A stretch of 64,000 nt of DNA from Bacteroidota bacterium (lineage in GTDB: Bacteria > Bacteroidota > Bacteroidia > Chitinophagales > Chitinophagaceae): positions 317,245 to 381,244 of the forward strand of contig JAFDZS010000011.1 of NCBI GenBank assembly GCA_018266775.1, given 5' to 3'. Positions within the stretch are counted from its first letter, which is position 1; each line of letters begins with the position of its first letter. Positions 25,965 to 35,255 of this stretch are shown here, piece after piece. Both the position numbers and the translations under genes were made by a program. The notes beneath the pieces were generated by a model, which worked only from the letters and a program-made list of their open reading frames with translations, was not told the origin of the DNA and ran no database searches.

Positions 25965-26321
25965 ATGCTTGTATTGATTGCCGGCCCTTACCGCAGTGGC
26001 ACTAATGATGATCCTGTATTGATGAAACAAAACCTCGACAGGCTGGAAGCGGTTGCATTGCCTTTGTTCCGCCTGGGGCATGTACCCGTAATTGGCGAAT
26101 GGCTCGCCCTGCCTTTATTGAAATTAGCAGGCTCGCCACAACCCGGCGATGCCGCTTATGAAGCAATTCTCTACCCCACCGCACACCGGTTATTGCGCAA
26201 ATGCGACGCCGTATTGCGTTTGGAAGGCGCTTCCAAAGGTGCTGATGAAGACGTACGCATCGCCACATCGCTCGGCTTAAAAGTTTATTATCGTATAGAA
26301 GATGTGCCCCATGCAGAATGA
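25965..26321 (+). CDS. DUF4406 / nucleoside 2-deoxyribosyltransferase-like protein
   Basis: The 118-residue protein begins MLVLIAGPYRSGTNDDPVLMKQN, a Rossmann-like start with the GPYR motif of the deoxyribosyltransferase-like fold. VPVIGEWLALPL and CDAVLRLEGASKGADEDVRIATSLG follow, the last resembling the region that carries the catalytic Glu in that superfamily. Its substrate is uncertain. It overlaps the following nudK gene by 11 bases, so the two are translated from one message, and both plausibly act on nucleotides or nucleotide sugars. Confidence 0.75.
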   Translation: MLVLIAGPYRSGTNDDPVLMKQNLDRLEAVALPLFRLGHVPVIGEWLALPLLKLAGSPQPGDAAYEAILYPTAHRLLRKCDAVLRLEGASKGADEDVRIATSLGLKVYYRIEDVPHAE

Positions 26322-26892
26322 CCGTATAAAAAATATGCGTACCGATATGCTTTCCGGCAACTGGTACAAACTCTATAAAGTAACTTTCGATTACCTGAAA
26401 CAAAACGGGCAATGGCAAACCCATAGCCGGGAAGCGTATGATCGCGGTAATGGTGCAGCCATATTGTTGTACCATAAATCCGCACAAACAGTTATACTTA
26501 CCCAACAGTTTCGTTTGCCCACTTTTATTAATGGCAACAATAACGGTATGCTGGTTGAAGTCTGTGCAGGATTACTGGATAAAGACAATCCTGAAGATTG
26601 CATTAAAAGAGAAACTGAAGAAGAAACGGGCTATACGATTACTGAGGTACAAAAAGTTTTTGAAGCGTATATGTCGCCCGGTTCGGTTACAGAGAAACTG
26701 TATTTTTTTATTGCAGCATACGACCATTCAATGAAAACCCAGGCCGGGGGCGGCGTGGCAGATGAGCAGGAAGATATTGAACTGCTGGAATTACCTTTTA
26801 AAGAGGCAGTCGCTATGATGGAATCAGGTATTATTGAAGATGCCAAAACCATTATGCTGCTGCAATACCTGCAACTGCACCCGGTTTGGTAA
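26311..26892 (+). CDS. nudK: GDP-mannose pyrophosphatase, Nudix family
   Basis: NudK hydrolyses GDP-mannose and related GDP-sugars to GMP and sugar 1-phosphate. The 193-residue sequence aligns along its length with the E. coli enzyme as I recall it: REAYDRGNGAAILLYH, QFRLPTFINGNNNGMLVEVCAGLLD, and the Nudix box at ~87-109 (AGLLDKD...RETEEETGY). FEAYMSPGSVTEKLYFFIA and AGGGVADEQEDIELLELPF, typical of the NudK subgroup, follow. The ATG at 26,311 gives an N-terminus matching the family and overlaps the upstream gene by 11 bases. A hairpin lies just after the stop. Confidence 0.92.
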   Translation: MQNDRIKNMRTDMLSGNWYKLYKVTFDYLKQNGQWQTHSREAYDRGNGAAILLYHKSAQTVILTQQFRLPTFINGNNNGMLVEVCAGLLDKDNPEDCIKRETEEETGYTITEVQKVFEAYMSPGSVTEKLYFFIAAYDHSMKTQAGGGVADEQEDIELLELPFKEAVAMMESGIIEDAKTIMLLQYLQLHPVW

Positions 26893-26900
26893 GCCTGTGC

Positions 26901-26934
26901 AGGCGTTAAGACGGTTCATAACCGTCAGATGCCT
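26901..26934. repeat. hairpin after nudK, related to the palindrome at 21,917
   Basis: GACGGTT (26,910-26,916) and AACCGTC (26,920-26,926) form a perfect stem around CAT, with outer arms AGGC (26,901-26,904) and GCCT (26,931-26,934). The core ACGGTTCATAACCG is shared with 21,928-21,941. It may end the nudK transcript, though no T run follows. Confidence 0.65.
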
Positions 26935-27043
26935 TTGAAGACTTGGGAAACCCGGTAAGCGATTCAACCATTTTAACAAATCAGCTCAACTCCGTTTGCA
27001 ACGCTGGCATAATTTTTTCCATCTTTGCTGTAAACAGTTTGAT

Positions 27044-27445
27044 TTGAAAACATTTTTACTCCTGTTGCTTACCATCTTCAGCTTTACAGTAAAAGCACAG
27101 CATGTAGACAGTATCTACGTGCATTTATATACCGACAGCCTGAAAAAAGGCACGTACAATTATATCAATATTGATGGCTTGCTCAGCAATGGCCGTTACC
27201 TTCCGTTAGACAGTTCGCAAATACAGTTCAGCGCATCAGCAGGAAAATTCTATGGCAATACACTATTCATTGATAAAAATTTTGCAGAGGAAAAAGTAAA
27301 CATCAAAGTGGTACTGAAAGCCAATCCTGCATTGTACAAAGAATTTGTGATGTATATTAAGAAAAAAGCCGATGACGAAAACCTGAAATCTGTTGAAGAA
27401 ATCATGAGCCAGCCTGCACCTCGGGGGAAAAGAAAAGGTGGATAG
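27044..27445 (+). CDS. small secreted protein of unknown function
   Basis: The product is 133 residues if it starts at the TTG at 27,044, which gives a signal peptide LKTFLLLLLTIFSFTVKA with cleavage before QHVD. No ATG is available, and a TTG at 26,996 would add a Cys-containing stretch. The mature part is beta-rich (VDSIYVHLYTDSLKKGTYNYINIDGLLSNGRYLPLDSSQIQFSAS-like pattern, with alternating hydrophobic residues), ending in a basic tail PRGKRKGG. It suggests a periplasmic Ig-like domain, but the family is not recognised. The start remains uncertain. Confidence 0.6.
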   Translation: MKTFLLLLLTIFSFTVKAQHVDSIYVHLYTDSLKKGTYNYINIDGLLSNGRYLPLDSSQIQFSASAGKFYGNTLFIDKNFAEEKVNIKVVLKANPALYKEFVMYIKKKADDENLKSVEEIMSQPAPRGKRKGG

Positions 27446-27765
27446 GATCTTGGATTAGTTTAGTTAATTGGTTAATTAGTGTAATTCGTAAAAATTCGTG
27501 CTGCCAGATTAATTGGCTAATTCGTGTAATTGATTTTGTAATTCGTGATTCCGCAAGTATAAAAGTAAATAAAGCATATAGGTATATAAGTATATAAAGC
27601 ATTGAAGCGCTTGCTTTCCGTCTTACCATCTTCCCGGCAGAAAAAAATGCGAAGCATTCTATGTTTCTCTGTGCCTTTGTGCCGCTGTGAGCAAAAATTT
27701 ATGCGCAGCATCATCTGCGGCAATAGAACACAGATAACACTGATTGAATTTATTTGCACAGATAT
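27446..27765. repeat. gene-free stretch built from three repeat families
   Basis: Directly after the 27,445 stop, GTTAATTGGTTAATTAGTGT and AATTCGTAAAAATTCGTG phrases appear (27,465-27,545). They are followed by a reverse copy of the 126-bp unit (27,550-27,655, with TATAGGTATATAAGTATATA and CTTCCCGGCAGAAAAAAATG). Last comes a GTGCCTTTGTGCCGCTGTGA / AACACAGATAACACTGATTG stretch (27,668-27,755) of the family seen at 19,860 and 54,321. No gene is supported. Confidence 0.8.
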
Positions 27766-27784
27766 ATTAAACTATATAAATAAC

Positions 27785-27809
27785 AATGCCGGAAAATATT
27801 TCCGGCATT
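27785..27809 (-). terminator. intrinsic terminator of the transaldolase-like gene
   Basis: AATGCCGGAAA (27,785-27,795) and TTTCCGGCATT (27,799-27,809) form an 11-bp stem with a three-base loop. On the minus strand it is followed by the U-rich TGTTATTTATATA. It lies about 30 bases after the minus-strand gene's stop. Confidence 0.75.
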
Positions 27810-27842
27810 ATCATTATCGAGAAAAATTAATTTGTTTTTACC

Positions 27843-28496
27843 TTATGCAAATTTCTTCGCATCTTCTAAAAACTGCGCCAACCCATTATCCGTTAACGGA
27901 TGTTTCAGTAAACCTAAGATAGATGCTAACGGACAGGTGCAAACATCAGCACCCGCTTCAGCACATTTAATAATGTGATTAGGGTTACGGATAGAAGCAG
28001 CAAGGATTTCTGTTTTATAACCCTGTATACTGAATATCTGGCGCAATTGATGAATCAGATCCATACCATCCCAACCCGTATCATCAATTCGTCCAATAAA
28101 AGGAGATACATAAGTGGCCCCGGCTTTTGCCGCAAGAATAGCCTGCCCGGCAGAGAAAATTAATGTGCAGTTGGTCCTGATGCCATTGTCAGAAAACCAT
28201 TTGATGGCTTTAATACCATCTTTAATCATCGGCACTTTCACCACAATATTGGGATGTATAGCAGCCAGTTTTTTACCTTCTTCCACAATACCATCAAAAT
28301 CGGTAGCTACCACTTCAGCACTGATATCGCCATCCACCATTTCACAAATGGCTTTGTAATGCGCCATTACCGCTTCCGCACCTTTAATTCCTTCTTTAGC
28401 CATTAATGAAGGATTGGTGGTAACACCATCCAGGATACCTAAATCGTTGGCTTCCTTGATTTGTGCCAGGTTAGCCGTGTCTATAAAAAATTTCAT
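27843..28496 (-). CDS. transaldolase / fructose-6-phosphate aldolase family protein
   Basis: The 217-residue protein is of the short transaldolase subfamily (MipB/TalC/FSA). [20 protein letters not shown] and [13 protein letters not shown] mark the N-terminal barrel strands, [14 protein letters not shown] carries the Schiff-base lysine, and [28 protein letters not shown] is strongly conserved. It would act in the non-oxidative pentose phosphate pathway as a transaldolase or split fructose 6-phosphate. The sequence alone does not separate these. I chose the ATG at 28,496 (a TTG at 28,505 would add MSA). The SRP RNA gene lies directly upstream on the same strand. Confidence 0.93.
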   Translation of the reverse strand: MKFFIDTANLAQIKEANDLGILDGVTTNPSLMAKEGIKGAEAVMAHYKAICEMVDGDISAEVVATDFDGIVEEGKKLAAIHPNIVVKVPMIKDGIKAIKWFSDNGIRTNCTLIFSAGQAILAAKAGATYVSPFIGRIDDTGWDGMDLIHQLRQIFSIQGYKTEILAASIRNPNHIIKCAEAGADVCTCPLASILGLLKHPLTDNGLAQFLEDAKKFA

Positions 28497-28534
28497 TGCA
28501 GACAATATATTTAGTGAAGGAAAAAAATAAAAAA

Positions 28535-28628
28535 GGCAAGTTACTTACATCGCACCGCTCAACCACCTACCCTTGCTGCCTTCCGGCCCTGGGGGAGTTC
28601 AGCAGGAGCTGGCCGTATAAGACTTGCC
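28535..28628 (-). ncRNA. ffs: signal recognition particle RNA (4.5S type)
   Basis: Read on the minus strand, a 94-base RNA runs from GGCAAGTC (28,628) to ACTTGCC (28,535), and these ends pair. The diagnostic apical domain is present: CTGCTGAACTCCCCCAGGGC, then CGGAAGGCAGCAAGGG, with the GGAA tetraloop and the symmetric internal loop that bind the Ffh M domain. A T-rich run (28,534-28,521) follows the 3' end and a perfect TAnnTTTG promoter element precedes the 5' end. It directs nascent membrane and exported proteins to the translocon. Confidence 0.95.
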
Positions 28629-28632
28629 GCCG

Positions 28633-28640
28633 CAAATGTA
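28633..28640 (-). promoter_or_regulatory. promoter -7 element of the SRP RNA gene
   Basis: On the minus strand the sequence is TACATTTG, a perfect match to the Bacteroidota -7 consensus TAnnTTTG, ending four bases before the folded 5' end of the SRP RNA. The -33 region is weak (TATGG about 20 bases upstream). Confidence 0.75.
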
Positions 28641-28760
28641 AGACGGTTTCATCAATATTCCATACGGAATTCAAAAATATAGGTTGTAAAAAAATTGCAT
28701 CAACATACTGCAATATTGCATGTAATAATGTGAGGTTTTGCTGCAACAAATCTGTTACTG

Positions 28761-30092
28761 TTAAAAACTTACCCCTGCAGTAGCTACACGTGAGCTGATC
28801 CTCGACACGCCAATCAATTGATCACTGCGGTCGGTAAATCCTTTATAATACATGAGTATAGTGTAGGTGTTCTGTGTTTCCCAGTAATTGCCTTCAAGGT
28901 CTGTTCGTTGCGTTGGGTCGTTTTTATCTACAGCAATATAAGTGTAATTGTAATACCCCTGCTTTAAAAAAGCAGTGCCTTCATAAACGCCTTTTGCCGC
29001 ATTAAACACCATTCTTGTTTTATCATTAAACGCATAATCAGTTAACTGGCCGGCTAAATAAATATCTTTGCCCGGCATTGGTTTGCCATCTGGTGTAACA
29101 AAGGTAAAATGCACCGTGGCAAAATCGCCCTGCCAGTAAGGGTTGATGTTGTTATACGTTTCTATTGAAAACATGCCATCCAGGTCGCGGTAATAAATAT
29201 ACCGTTCAGCACTGCGGTCATGATCGGGTTTTACATACACATCGGTGGCTGTTTTGCCATAGTGTGCACTGTCTACCCTGTCGCTTTGCAGTCTGAAATC
29301 CCGCAGGTCTAACCAGCGCCATTCTTTACCTGCGGGAAACAGGCAATTATTTTCTGAACTGTATTCCAGCGAATTGCCGCGTACAAATGTTGGCGCAATA
29401 TCTCTTAAAGCATTATCCCAGCGGTTATTTTGGAGTATCACCGCTTTCACCTGCTGCGCTGCGCTAAAAGCATTGGTGCCGGTAATGTTTGCAGTGAACT
29501 GAATTTTTTGATGCGTATTGAAATACTGCGGTGCAAACGGCTGCACCACTTTTGCTGCAATGGCAGCTTTGGAATCCACCACCAGCACACGCCTTGTAAA
29601 AGCCAGTAGCGAGGTATCCCCATTTAAATACACTTTCAGCATGTAGTTTCCGGATAATGTAATCGTGGTGCTTTTATCCGGTATCATGGCCTGGTAGTGC
29701 GTATAGCGGGTATAAGCAATGGATGAATAACGGTTGGTGGTAATCATTTGCTGCGTAAACCCTTTCAGGTACATGAAAGGGTTCAGGTCAACCGGTTTCC
29801 AGTTGTAATCGCAGAGTTGAAAAGTATAATAATAAGATTTGATATTCGCATCCAGGTCATCAAAATCCAGTTCTAATTGGTCGCTGCTGTTCAGGTTCAG
29901 TACGGGCAGCGAAAACTGGTCGCCATACACATTCAGCCGCACACACTTGATATTGTTTTTATAAATCATTTCAGGCTCCTGCGCATGCACATGCGGCATG
30001 CCTGTCAGCAAACAGGAAACAATCAATAATAAAATGGTAAAACGGTTGTAATAAAAATGAGTTGCAGGTTTGCAGGCATTAACTTTTAGCAT
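28761..30092 (-). CDS. type IX secretion system plug protein (DUF5103)
   Basis: The 443-residue exported protein has a signal peptide ([18 protein letters not shown] after a basic N-region). Residues ~45-150 match the first plug domain: [65 protein letters not shown]. The remainder is the beta-rich C-terminal portion typical of DUF5103 ([36 protein letters not shown]). In flavobacteria this protein closes the SprA translocon channel on its periplasmic side. I chose the ATG at 30,092 because it begins the signal region. The presence of two T9SS cargo proteins in this window agrees with an active system. Confidence 0.9.
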   Translation of the reverse strand: MLKVNACKPATHFYYNRFTILLLIVSCLLTGMPHVHAQEPEMIYKNNIKCVRLNVYGDQFSLPVLNLNSSDQLELDFDDLDANIKSYYYTFQLCDYNWKPVDLNPFMYLKGFTQQMITTNRYSSIAYTRYTHYQAMIPDKSTTITLSGNYMLKVYLNGDTSLLAFTRRVLVVDSKAAIAAKVVQPFAPQYFNTHQKIQFTANITGTNAFSAAQQVKAVILQNNRWDNALRDIAPTFVRGNSLEYSSENNCLFPAGKEWRWLDLRDFRLQSDRVDSAHYGKTATDVYVKPDHDRSAERYIYYRDLDGMFSIETYNNINPYWQGDFATVHFTFVTPDGKPMPGKDIYLAGQLTDYAFNDKTRMVFNAAKGVYEGTAFLKQGYYNYTYIAVDKNDPTQRTDLEGNYWETQNTYTILMYYKGFTDRSDQLIGVSRISSRVATAGVSF

Positions 30093-30121
30093 GTGGCGAC
30101 TGTTCGTTACAATTAAATAAA

Positions 30122-30129
30122 TACATTTG
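30122..30129 (+). promoter_or_regulatory. candidate promoter -7 element of the FtsX-like permease gene
   Basis: TACATTTG is a perfect match to TAnnTTTG, 22 bases before the TTG start at 30,152. The -33 region is not convincing. Confidence 0.5.
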
Positions 30130-30151
30130 TAAGATACCAAAAGTATGCCAT

Positions 30152-31399
30152 TTGAACGTATCTGTTTTTATAGCGAAACGAATAGCTTTTAACAGGGAAA
30201 AAACTTTTTCCCGCTTTATCATACGCCTTGCAGTAACCGCTACCGCCATCAGCGTTGCTGTAATGATTGTGGCCATAAGTTTTGTAAACGGTTTTGAAAA
30301 TGTAATCAGCGATAAAGTGTTCAGTTTCTGGGGGCACATCCGGGTACAGCAGGACAGGGATAATAAAGGCAATATTGGAGAAGAATATCCCATTACGCAA
30401 AATGATACAGTTGAAAGAAACCTGCGCAAGGTTCCTGAAATTAAAAGTGTGGAGCGTTTTGCCACCAAAACAGCGATGCTGCGCCATGGTTCAGATATAG
30501 AAAGTGTGATACTGAAAGGCATTGACTCCAGTTTTGATTACACCCGCATGAACAGCCTTTTAAAAAAAGGCAGATGGATTCATCGTACCGACAGCAGTTA
30601 CAGCCAGGAAATCGTATTGTCTGAATTTACGGCCAACCAGCTGAACTTAAATATTAATGACACCTTCCTCGTTACTTTCATTACTGGTGCTGATTTATCC
30701 AGCGCTATGACACGGCAAAGAAAATGTGTACTCACCGGTATCTATAAAACTTCTATTGAAGATTACGACAAGCGTTTTGCCATTTGTGATATCAACCTCA
30801 TCCGCCGCCTCAACAATTGGGAAAGCAACTGGATTGGCGGTTATGAAATCTATTTAAAAGATTATAAAAAAATGGACGCTGTGAACGCAGCCATTTATGA
30901 TGTAAGCGTATTGCCACAGGAATGGTACAGCAAAACGATCAAAGAGATCAACCCCGGCATTTTTGACTGGCTGGAATTACAGGAAAAAAATAAAAATATT
31001 TTGTTGGGCATCATGGTTGTGATTGCAGTGGTTAACCTCATTACCTGCCTGTTAATTTTAGTATTGGAAAGAACCCGTATGACGGGCATTTTAAAAGCCG
31101 TTGGCTCCGGCAACTGGACTTTGCAACAAATCTTTTTATACAACACTGGCTTCATTGCCATCACCGGTATTATTATTGGTGCTGCCTTCGGGCTATTCCT
31201 TTGCTGGCTGCAGGAAAGCACCGGTTTTATTAAATTAGATGAAGAAGCCTATTATATGAGCCGTGCGCATGTTGATGTGGTATGGTGGCAGGTGTTGATG
31301 GTTTGCGGCGGCACACTCGCCATTTGCATGGCCACGTTGCTCATCCCCACTTTACTCATCAGGAAAATACAGCCGGTGAAGGCGATACAGTTCAGGTAG
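30152..31399 (+). CDS. ABC transporter permease, FtsX/LolC-LolE family
   Basis: The 415-residue inner-membrane protein has one N-terminal membrane helix (~25-48), a large periplasmic domain of the MacB_PCD type (~50-270) and three C-terminal helices (~285-310, 330-355, 378-402) forming the FtsX domain. [29 protein letters not shown] and [25 protein letters not shown] (the coupling helix that contacts the ATPase) resemble LolC/LolE, which extract lipoproteins from the inner membrane. No ATPase gene lies next to it. The start is a TTG, as no in-frame ATG precedes the first helix. Confidence 0.87.
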   Translation: MNVSVFIAKRIAFNREKTFSRFIIRLAVTATAISVAVMIVAISFVNGFENVISDKVFSFWGHIRVQQDRDNKGNIGEEYPITQNDTVERNLRKVPEIKSVERFATKTAMLRHGSDIESVILKGIDSSFDYTRMNSLLKKGRWIHRTDSSYSQEIVLSEFTANQLNLNINDTFLVTFITGADLSSAMTRQRKCVLTGIYKTSIEDYDKRFAICDINLIRRLNNWESNWIGGYEIYLKDYKKMDAVNAAIYDVSVLPQEWYSKTIKEINPGIFDWLELQEKNKNILLGIMVVIAVVNLITCLLILVLERTRMTGILKAVGSGNWTLQQIFLYNTGFIAITGIIIGAAFGLFLCWLQESTGFIKLDEEAYYMSRAHVDVVWWQVLMVCGGTLAICMATLLIPTLLIRKIQPVKAIQFR

Positions 31400-31443
31400 A
31401 ATGGTTAACTGGGTGATTGGTCAATTAGTTAATTGGTTAATTA
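31400..31443 (+). repeat. stop-anchored TTAATTGG element after the permease gene
   Basis: Immediately after the TAG stop: AATGGTTAACTGGGTGATTG followed by GTCAATTAGTTAATTGGTTA. This is the same phrase and orientation found after trpG, trpB, the 27,445 gene and the 32,031 gene. Confidence 0.7.
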
Positions 31444-31563
31444 TGCCTGCAATTTGCTTATTCTCAGTTACCGGCCTCTCATATATTTAACTGCTGTACT
31501 AGTTTGTTTTTTTATTTGCAGAATATTTCGTTTATCCGTTTTAGATATAAACAAGTAAGCGAC

Positions 31564-31941
31564 ATGGAATACACTTTAGAGAAACTGGATGTGTACCAAC
31601 TTTCCGAAACATTTTCTGATACAATATGGTACCTGGTAGAAGGATGGAATTATTTTCAAAAAGGCACTATTGGAAAACAAATTGTTCGATCGGCAGATTC
31701 AGTATCTGTAAATATTGCTGAAGGATATGGAAGATTTTTTTATAAAGAAAGCAAACAATTTTATTATTACTCCAGGGCATCATTACTGGAGACAAAATCC
31801 TGGTTGATAAAATGTAAAAGAAGAAAAGTTATTGCTGATGATTTGGCAGAAAAACTAATTGCCGAATCCGAGAAAATACTGATAAAGCTTAATGCCTGCA
31901 TAAAGTTTATTTCAAATTCCAATAAACACAACCCTAAATAA
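31564..31941 (+). CDS. four helix bundle protein (23S rRNA intervening-sequence family)
   Basis: The 125-residue protein begins MEYTLEKLDVYQLSETFSDTIWYLVEGW. The middle contains GKQIVRSADSVSVNIAEGYGRF, the signature stretch of the small four-helix bundle family first noted as intervening sequences in 23S rRNA genes. Members are often free-standing in Bacteroidota, and their function is unknown, though they form pentamers in known structures. I chose the ATG at 31,564. The longer open frame adds a low-quality N-terminus. It is flanked by repeat sequence on both sides. Confidence 0.88.
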   Translation: MEYTLEKLDVYQLSETFSDTIWYLVEGWNYFQKGTIGKQIVRSADSVSVNIAEGYGRFFYKESKQFYYYSRASLLETKSWLIKCKRRKVIADDLAEKLIAESEKILIKLNACIKFISNSNKHNPK

Positions 31942-31974
31942 TTCAACTGAAAATTAAATCCAAATTTCTAACAC

Positions 31975-32036
31975 AAAATAACCCTCCATACACCCAAACC
32001 AACCAATCAACCAATTGACAAATTAACCAATTAACA
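31975..32036 (-). repeat. stop-anchored TTAATTGG element after the methyltransferase gene
   Basis: On the minus strand the gene's TAA stop is itself part of GTTAATTGGTTAATTTGTCA, followed by ATTGGTTGATTGGTTGG. The orientation relative to the gene end is the same as at the other four loci. Confidence 0.7.
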
Positions 32037-32783
32037 ATCTCCCACCACCCCAGCCAATATTATCCCCGTTGCCACAGCAGCATTAAGCGATTCAGCATGC
32101 CCAATCCTTTCAATAGTAATCTTCTCATCTGCCATACGCATCACTGCATCGCTGATGCCCTTGCCTTCATTACCAATGATGACAATGCCTTCTTTCAGTG
32201 TGCCCATCTTTTTAATACCGGTACCATCTAACGCTGCGGCATACCGCTTTACATTATTGTTTTGATGCAGCCATTCCTCCAGGCTGGTATATAAAATATT
32301 TACCCTTGCCAAACTGCCCATGGTACTTTGTACTACTTTTGGGTTATACATATCTGCGCAATGAGGGGAACATACGATTTGCTGAATACCAAACCAGTCT
32401 GCCGTGCGGATGATGGTACCCAAATTGCCAGGATCCTGGATCGTATCCAATACCAATGTAATAGTATTCGCTACAGTAATCTGCACAGGTGCTGTTTTCT
32501 TTTCAAACAATGCCAGCACCTGGTTGGGTGTGGTGAGCAATGATAATTTTTCCAGCTCAAAATCTTTTACTCCCGTTACAACAACATCATGCTGTTTACG
32601 GAGCAATGCAGTGTGTTCATTGATCCATTCTTCTGTAGCAAAAACTTCTCTGCAAACAAATGCGCCACTGGCCATTAATTCAAAAACCACTTTAGGTGTT
32701 TCAGCAATAAAAACACCATTTTCATCCCTGAATTTTTTATGGTGTAAACTTTGGATATATTTGGTATGTGTTTTGTTAAGCAT
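32031..32783 (-). CDS. TrmH-family (SpoU) RNA 2'-O-methyltransferase
   Basis: The 250-residue enzyme has an N-terminal L30e-like substrate-binding domain (RDENGVFIAETPKVVFELMASG) and a C-terminal SPOUT knot. The three SpoU motifs are seen: IQDPGNLGTIIRTADWFG, VIIGNEGKGIS and ESLNAAVATGI. It should 2'-O-methylate a ribose in rRNA or tRNA using S-adenosylmethionine, and the exact site cannot be told. It is divergent from the TamL-like gene with only 18 bases between starts. Its stop codon lies within a dispersed repeat. Confidence 0.93.
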   Translation of the reverse strand: MLNKTHTKYIQSLHHKKFRDENGVFIAETPKVVFELMASGAFVCREVFATEEWINEHTALLRKQHDVVVTGVKDFELEKLSLLTTPNQVLALFEKKTAPVQITVANTITLVLDTIQDPGNLGTIIRTADWFGIQQIVCSPHCADMYNPKVVQSTMGSLARVNILYTSLEEWLHQNNNVKRYAAALDGTGIKKMGTLKEGIVIIGNEGKGISDAVMRMADEKITIERIGHAESLNAAVATGIILAGVVGDC

Positions 32784-32801
32784 CAGTCACGAAATTGTTT
32801 T

Positions 32802-35255
32802 ATGTCGATAAGCACCCGTTATTTAAAAAGCCCCTTTCACCGGCGTTCAGGCCTGTTCTTTTTATTGATGGCAATGCTTTCTTCCTGTATTTCCACCCGT
32901 CATTACCAGGGCGACAAGCCTTTTATTGTTGCCAATAAATTCGAAGTTATAACTAAAGGGGGAAATTTTTCCAAAGACGAAATATTGAATTTAAAATCAA
33001 GAATGAGTTTACAACTGGATGACAGCGCCAAAGTAAACCGGGTGGATAAATTTTTCTTTTTTCATGTGTATGACCATCCCCCTGTATTTGATACGGCGTA
33101 TGTAGGCAAATCGGCCCGCAACATACAGGGTTCCATGCTGCACCTTGGTTACTATAAATCAGCAGTGGATTATAAAGTTGACACAGTCCATTTACCCAAA
33201 CACAAAACAGGTATAAATGTCACTTACGAACTTACACCCGGCAAACCCACCATTATTGATACGTTCAGTTATAATATCAGCGACAGCAGCCTGCAGCAAA
33301 TTGCCCTCTCCAACCATGACAATACGATTATAGAACAGGGAAAACCCGTTACCAAAGCGGCCGTGCTGGGCGAGATCAGCCGGTTGGTGGACCTTTACCG
33401 CAATAACGGGTATTATAAATTTACTTCTGAAGAATTGCGTATGCAGGGCGATACTTCGCTCAGCATCTTAACCAACATCAGCGATGATCCGTTTGAGCAA
33501 ATTCAGCAGCTGGCCGAAGCACAGCAGAAAAGAGATTCCCCGAAAATTAAACTGGCGTTGGTATTGAACCCCACTGATACCAACCGGTTAAAACAATATT
33601 ACATCAACAATATTTATATTTTACCCGATTACCATCCCGGCGATTCATTGAACGACCCCACGCTTACAGACCGCATCACCAGGAAAGACAAGCACATCAT
33701 CATCCGTTTTCATAATAAATTTTTCCGCACCGGCTTTTTATTAAGAAAGCTGACATTGAAAAGCGGTGAATTATACAGCCAGCAACATTATTATGAAACG
33801 CTGAACAGTTTTTCCCGTACAGGCGTATGGCAAAGCGTGAATATCGACATCCGCGAAGTAAAAGACAGCACCAGCAATAAAATCGACCTCATCATCCAGT
33901 TATTGCGTTCACCACAATTTGCGTTTGAAACAGCAATCGAAACCAGTTATTCTGCCAACAGCAATACCAATAGTGTTACTGCGGCCAATGCGGGTAACCT
34001 GCTGGGCTTATCCGGCAATGTTTCCATTACCAACCGCAACTGGCTGAAAGAAGGCATCCGTATGACCACAGGGCTGCGTGCAGGTGTGGAACTCAACATC
34101 AGGCCCGACAGCAGCAATACCAAAAACATCATCAACTCCAATGATGTAACCTTATCAAACAGCATTTTTTTCCCAAGGGCTTTTCCGTTTAAGAAATTCG
34201 ACAGTTGTAAACACATTCTTCAAACCGAAACCTTTGTCAATACCAATCTCTCTTATACTAACCGTATCAATCTCTTCAACCTGCAATCTATTACCTTCAA
34301 TTCAGGTTGGAATTTCCTGCTTAAAAACAAGGCCCAGCTGGTGGTAAAACTGCTCAATTTTGAATTTACACGTTTATATAATTCAACAGACAGCTTTAAG
34401 AAAACGCTGGATGAAAATCCTTTCCTGCGCTATTCTTTCAATACAGCATTGGTTGCCGGTGCCAGCATTGGTTATTCACTCACCAAAACCAACCCTAAAC
34501 ATCCCGGCAGGCAATCAAGTCTTAAAATAAATGCAGAGGAATCGGGTTTCCCGTATTGGCAAATCAATGTGTTGCATAAATATTTACGGCGGTATGGCAA
34601 GTTTGATGTGGAGTACACCCATTCCCGCAGTAAACCCAAATCGGCATTTGTATTTCGTGCATTCGCCGGCGTTGGTATAGCTTCTAAAAGCGATACCACC
34701 CTACCCTTCTTTAAACAATATTTTGGCGGTGGCAGTAACAGCATGCGGGGCTGGCCCATCCGTGGCATCGGCCGCGGTTCTCAACCACTGGCGCCTTTTG
34801 GCACCAACCAGTTTAACGACCGTACCGGCGACATCCGCTTTGAATTGAATGGTGAATACCGTTTCAATATTGCCCGCATCATTCCGAATACATTGCAACT
34901 GAGGGGTGCGTTTTTTGCAGACGCCGGCAATATCTGGAACCTGCGTAACTCCAAACCCGGCGGCGGAACAGACAGTGCCCAATTCCAGTTCGGTAATATG
35001 TACCGCGATCTTGGCATAAATATTGGCCCAGGATTACGTTTTGATTTTAACTACTTCATCGTTCGTTTCGATTTTGGCTTCAGGCTGAAACGTCCTGAAC
35101 TGGCTTATGTAAACGATGGCTGGAAGGTTCCTGCGCTGGGCTTTGATGATGTATTAAAGAAAGTATTTGCACGTGGCCCCAATGATGAATACCGGAGATG
35201 GCGGTATGAAAATTTTAATTTCACTATTGGTATCAACTATCCATTCTCATTCTGA
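32802..35255 (+). CDS. TamL-type lipidated outer-membrane BamA/TamA family protein
   Basis: The 817-residue protein has a lipoprotein signal ending in MLSSC, as in the lipidated TamA homologue (TamL) of Bacteroidota. Residues ~45-390 hold POTRA-like repeats (PTIIDTFSYNISDSSL, RTGFLLRKLTLKSGELYSQQHYYETLN). Residues ~400-817 form the 16-strand barrel, with FGGGSNSMRGWPIRGIGRGS corresponding to the conserved loop-6 V/MRG motif. It ends in a strand closing with Phe (INYPFSF). It probably helps fold or insert outer-membrane proteins or lipids with a TamB partner, which is not in this window. Its 3' end overlaps truB by 19 bases, convergently. Confidence 0.9.
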   Translation: MSISTRYLKSPFHRRSGLFFLLMAMLSSCISTRHYQGDKPFIVANKFEVITKGGNFSKDEILNLKSRMSLQLDDSAKVNRVDKFFFFHVYDHPPVFDTAYVGKSARNIQGSMLHLGYYKSAVDYKVDTVHLPKHKTGINVTYELTPGKPTIIDTFSYNISDSSLQQIALSNHDNTIIEQGKPVTKAAVLGEISRLVDLYRNNGYYKFTSEELRMQGDTSLSILTNISDDPFEQIQQLAEAQQKRDSPKIKLALVLNPTDTNRLKQYYINNIYILPDYHPGDSLNDPTLTDRITRKDKHIIIRFHNKFFRTGFLLRKLTLKSGELYSQQHYYETLNSFSRTGVWQSVNIDIREVKDSTSNKIDLIIQLLRSPQFAFETAIETSYSANSNTNSVTAANAGNLLGLSGNVSITNRNWLKEGIRMTTGLRAGVELNIRPDSSNTKNIINSNDVTLSNSIFFPRAFPFKKFDSCKHILQTETFVNTNLSYTNRINLFNLQSITFNSGWNFLLKNKAQLVVKLLNFEFTRLYNSTDSFKKTLDENPFLRYSFNTALVAGASIGYSLTKTNPKHPGRQSSLKINAEESGFPYWQINVLHKYLRRYGKFDVEYTHSRSKPKSAFVFRAFAGVGIASKSDTTLPFFKQYFGGGSNSMRGWPIRGIGRGSQPLAPFGTNQFNDRTGDIRFELNGEYRFNIARIIPNTLQLRGAFFADAGNIWNLRNSKPGGGTDSAQFQFGNMYRDLGINIGPGLRFDFNYFIVRFDFGFRLKRPELAYVNDGWKVPALGFDDVLKKVFARGPNDEYRRWRYENFNFTIGINYPFSF

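Noticed and set aside
27517-27759. Minus-strand frame of 80 codons
   Set aside because: It lies wholly in dispersed repeats (126-bp relative and the TTTGTGCC family).
28567-28749. Minus-strand frame of 60 codons over the SRP RNA
   Set aside because: It overlaps the highly structured, conserved SRP RNA gene and has no protein features.
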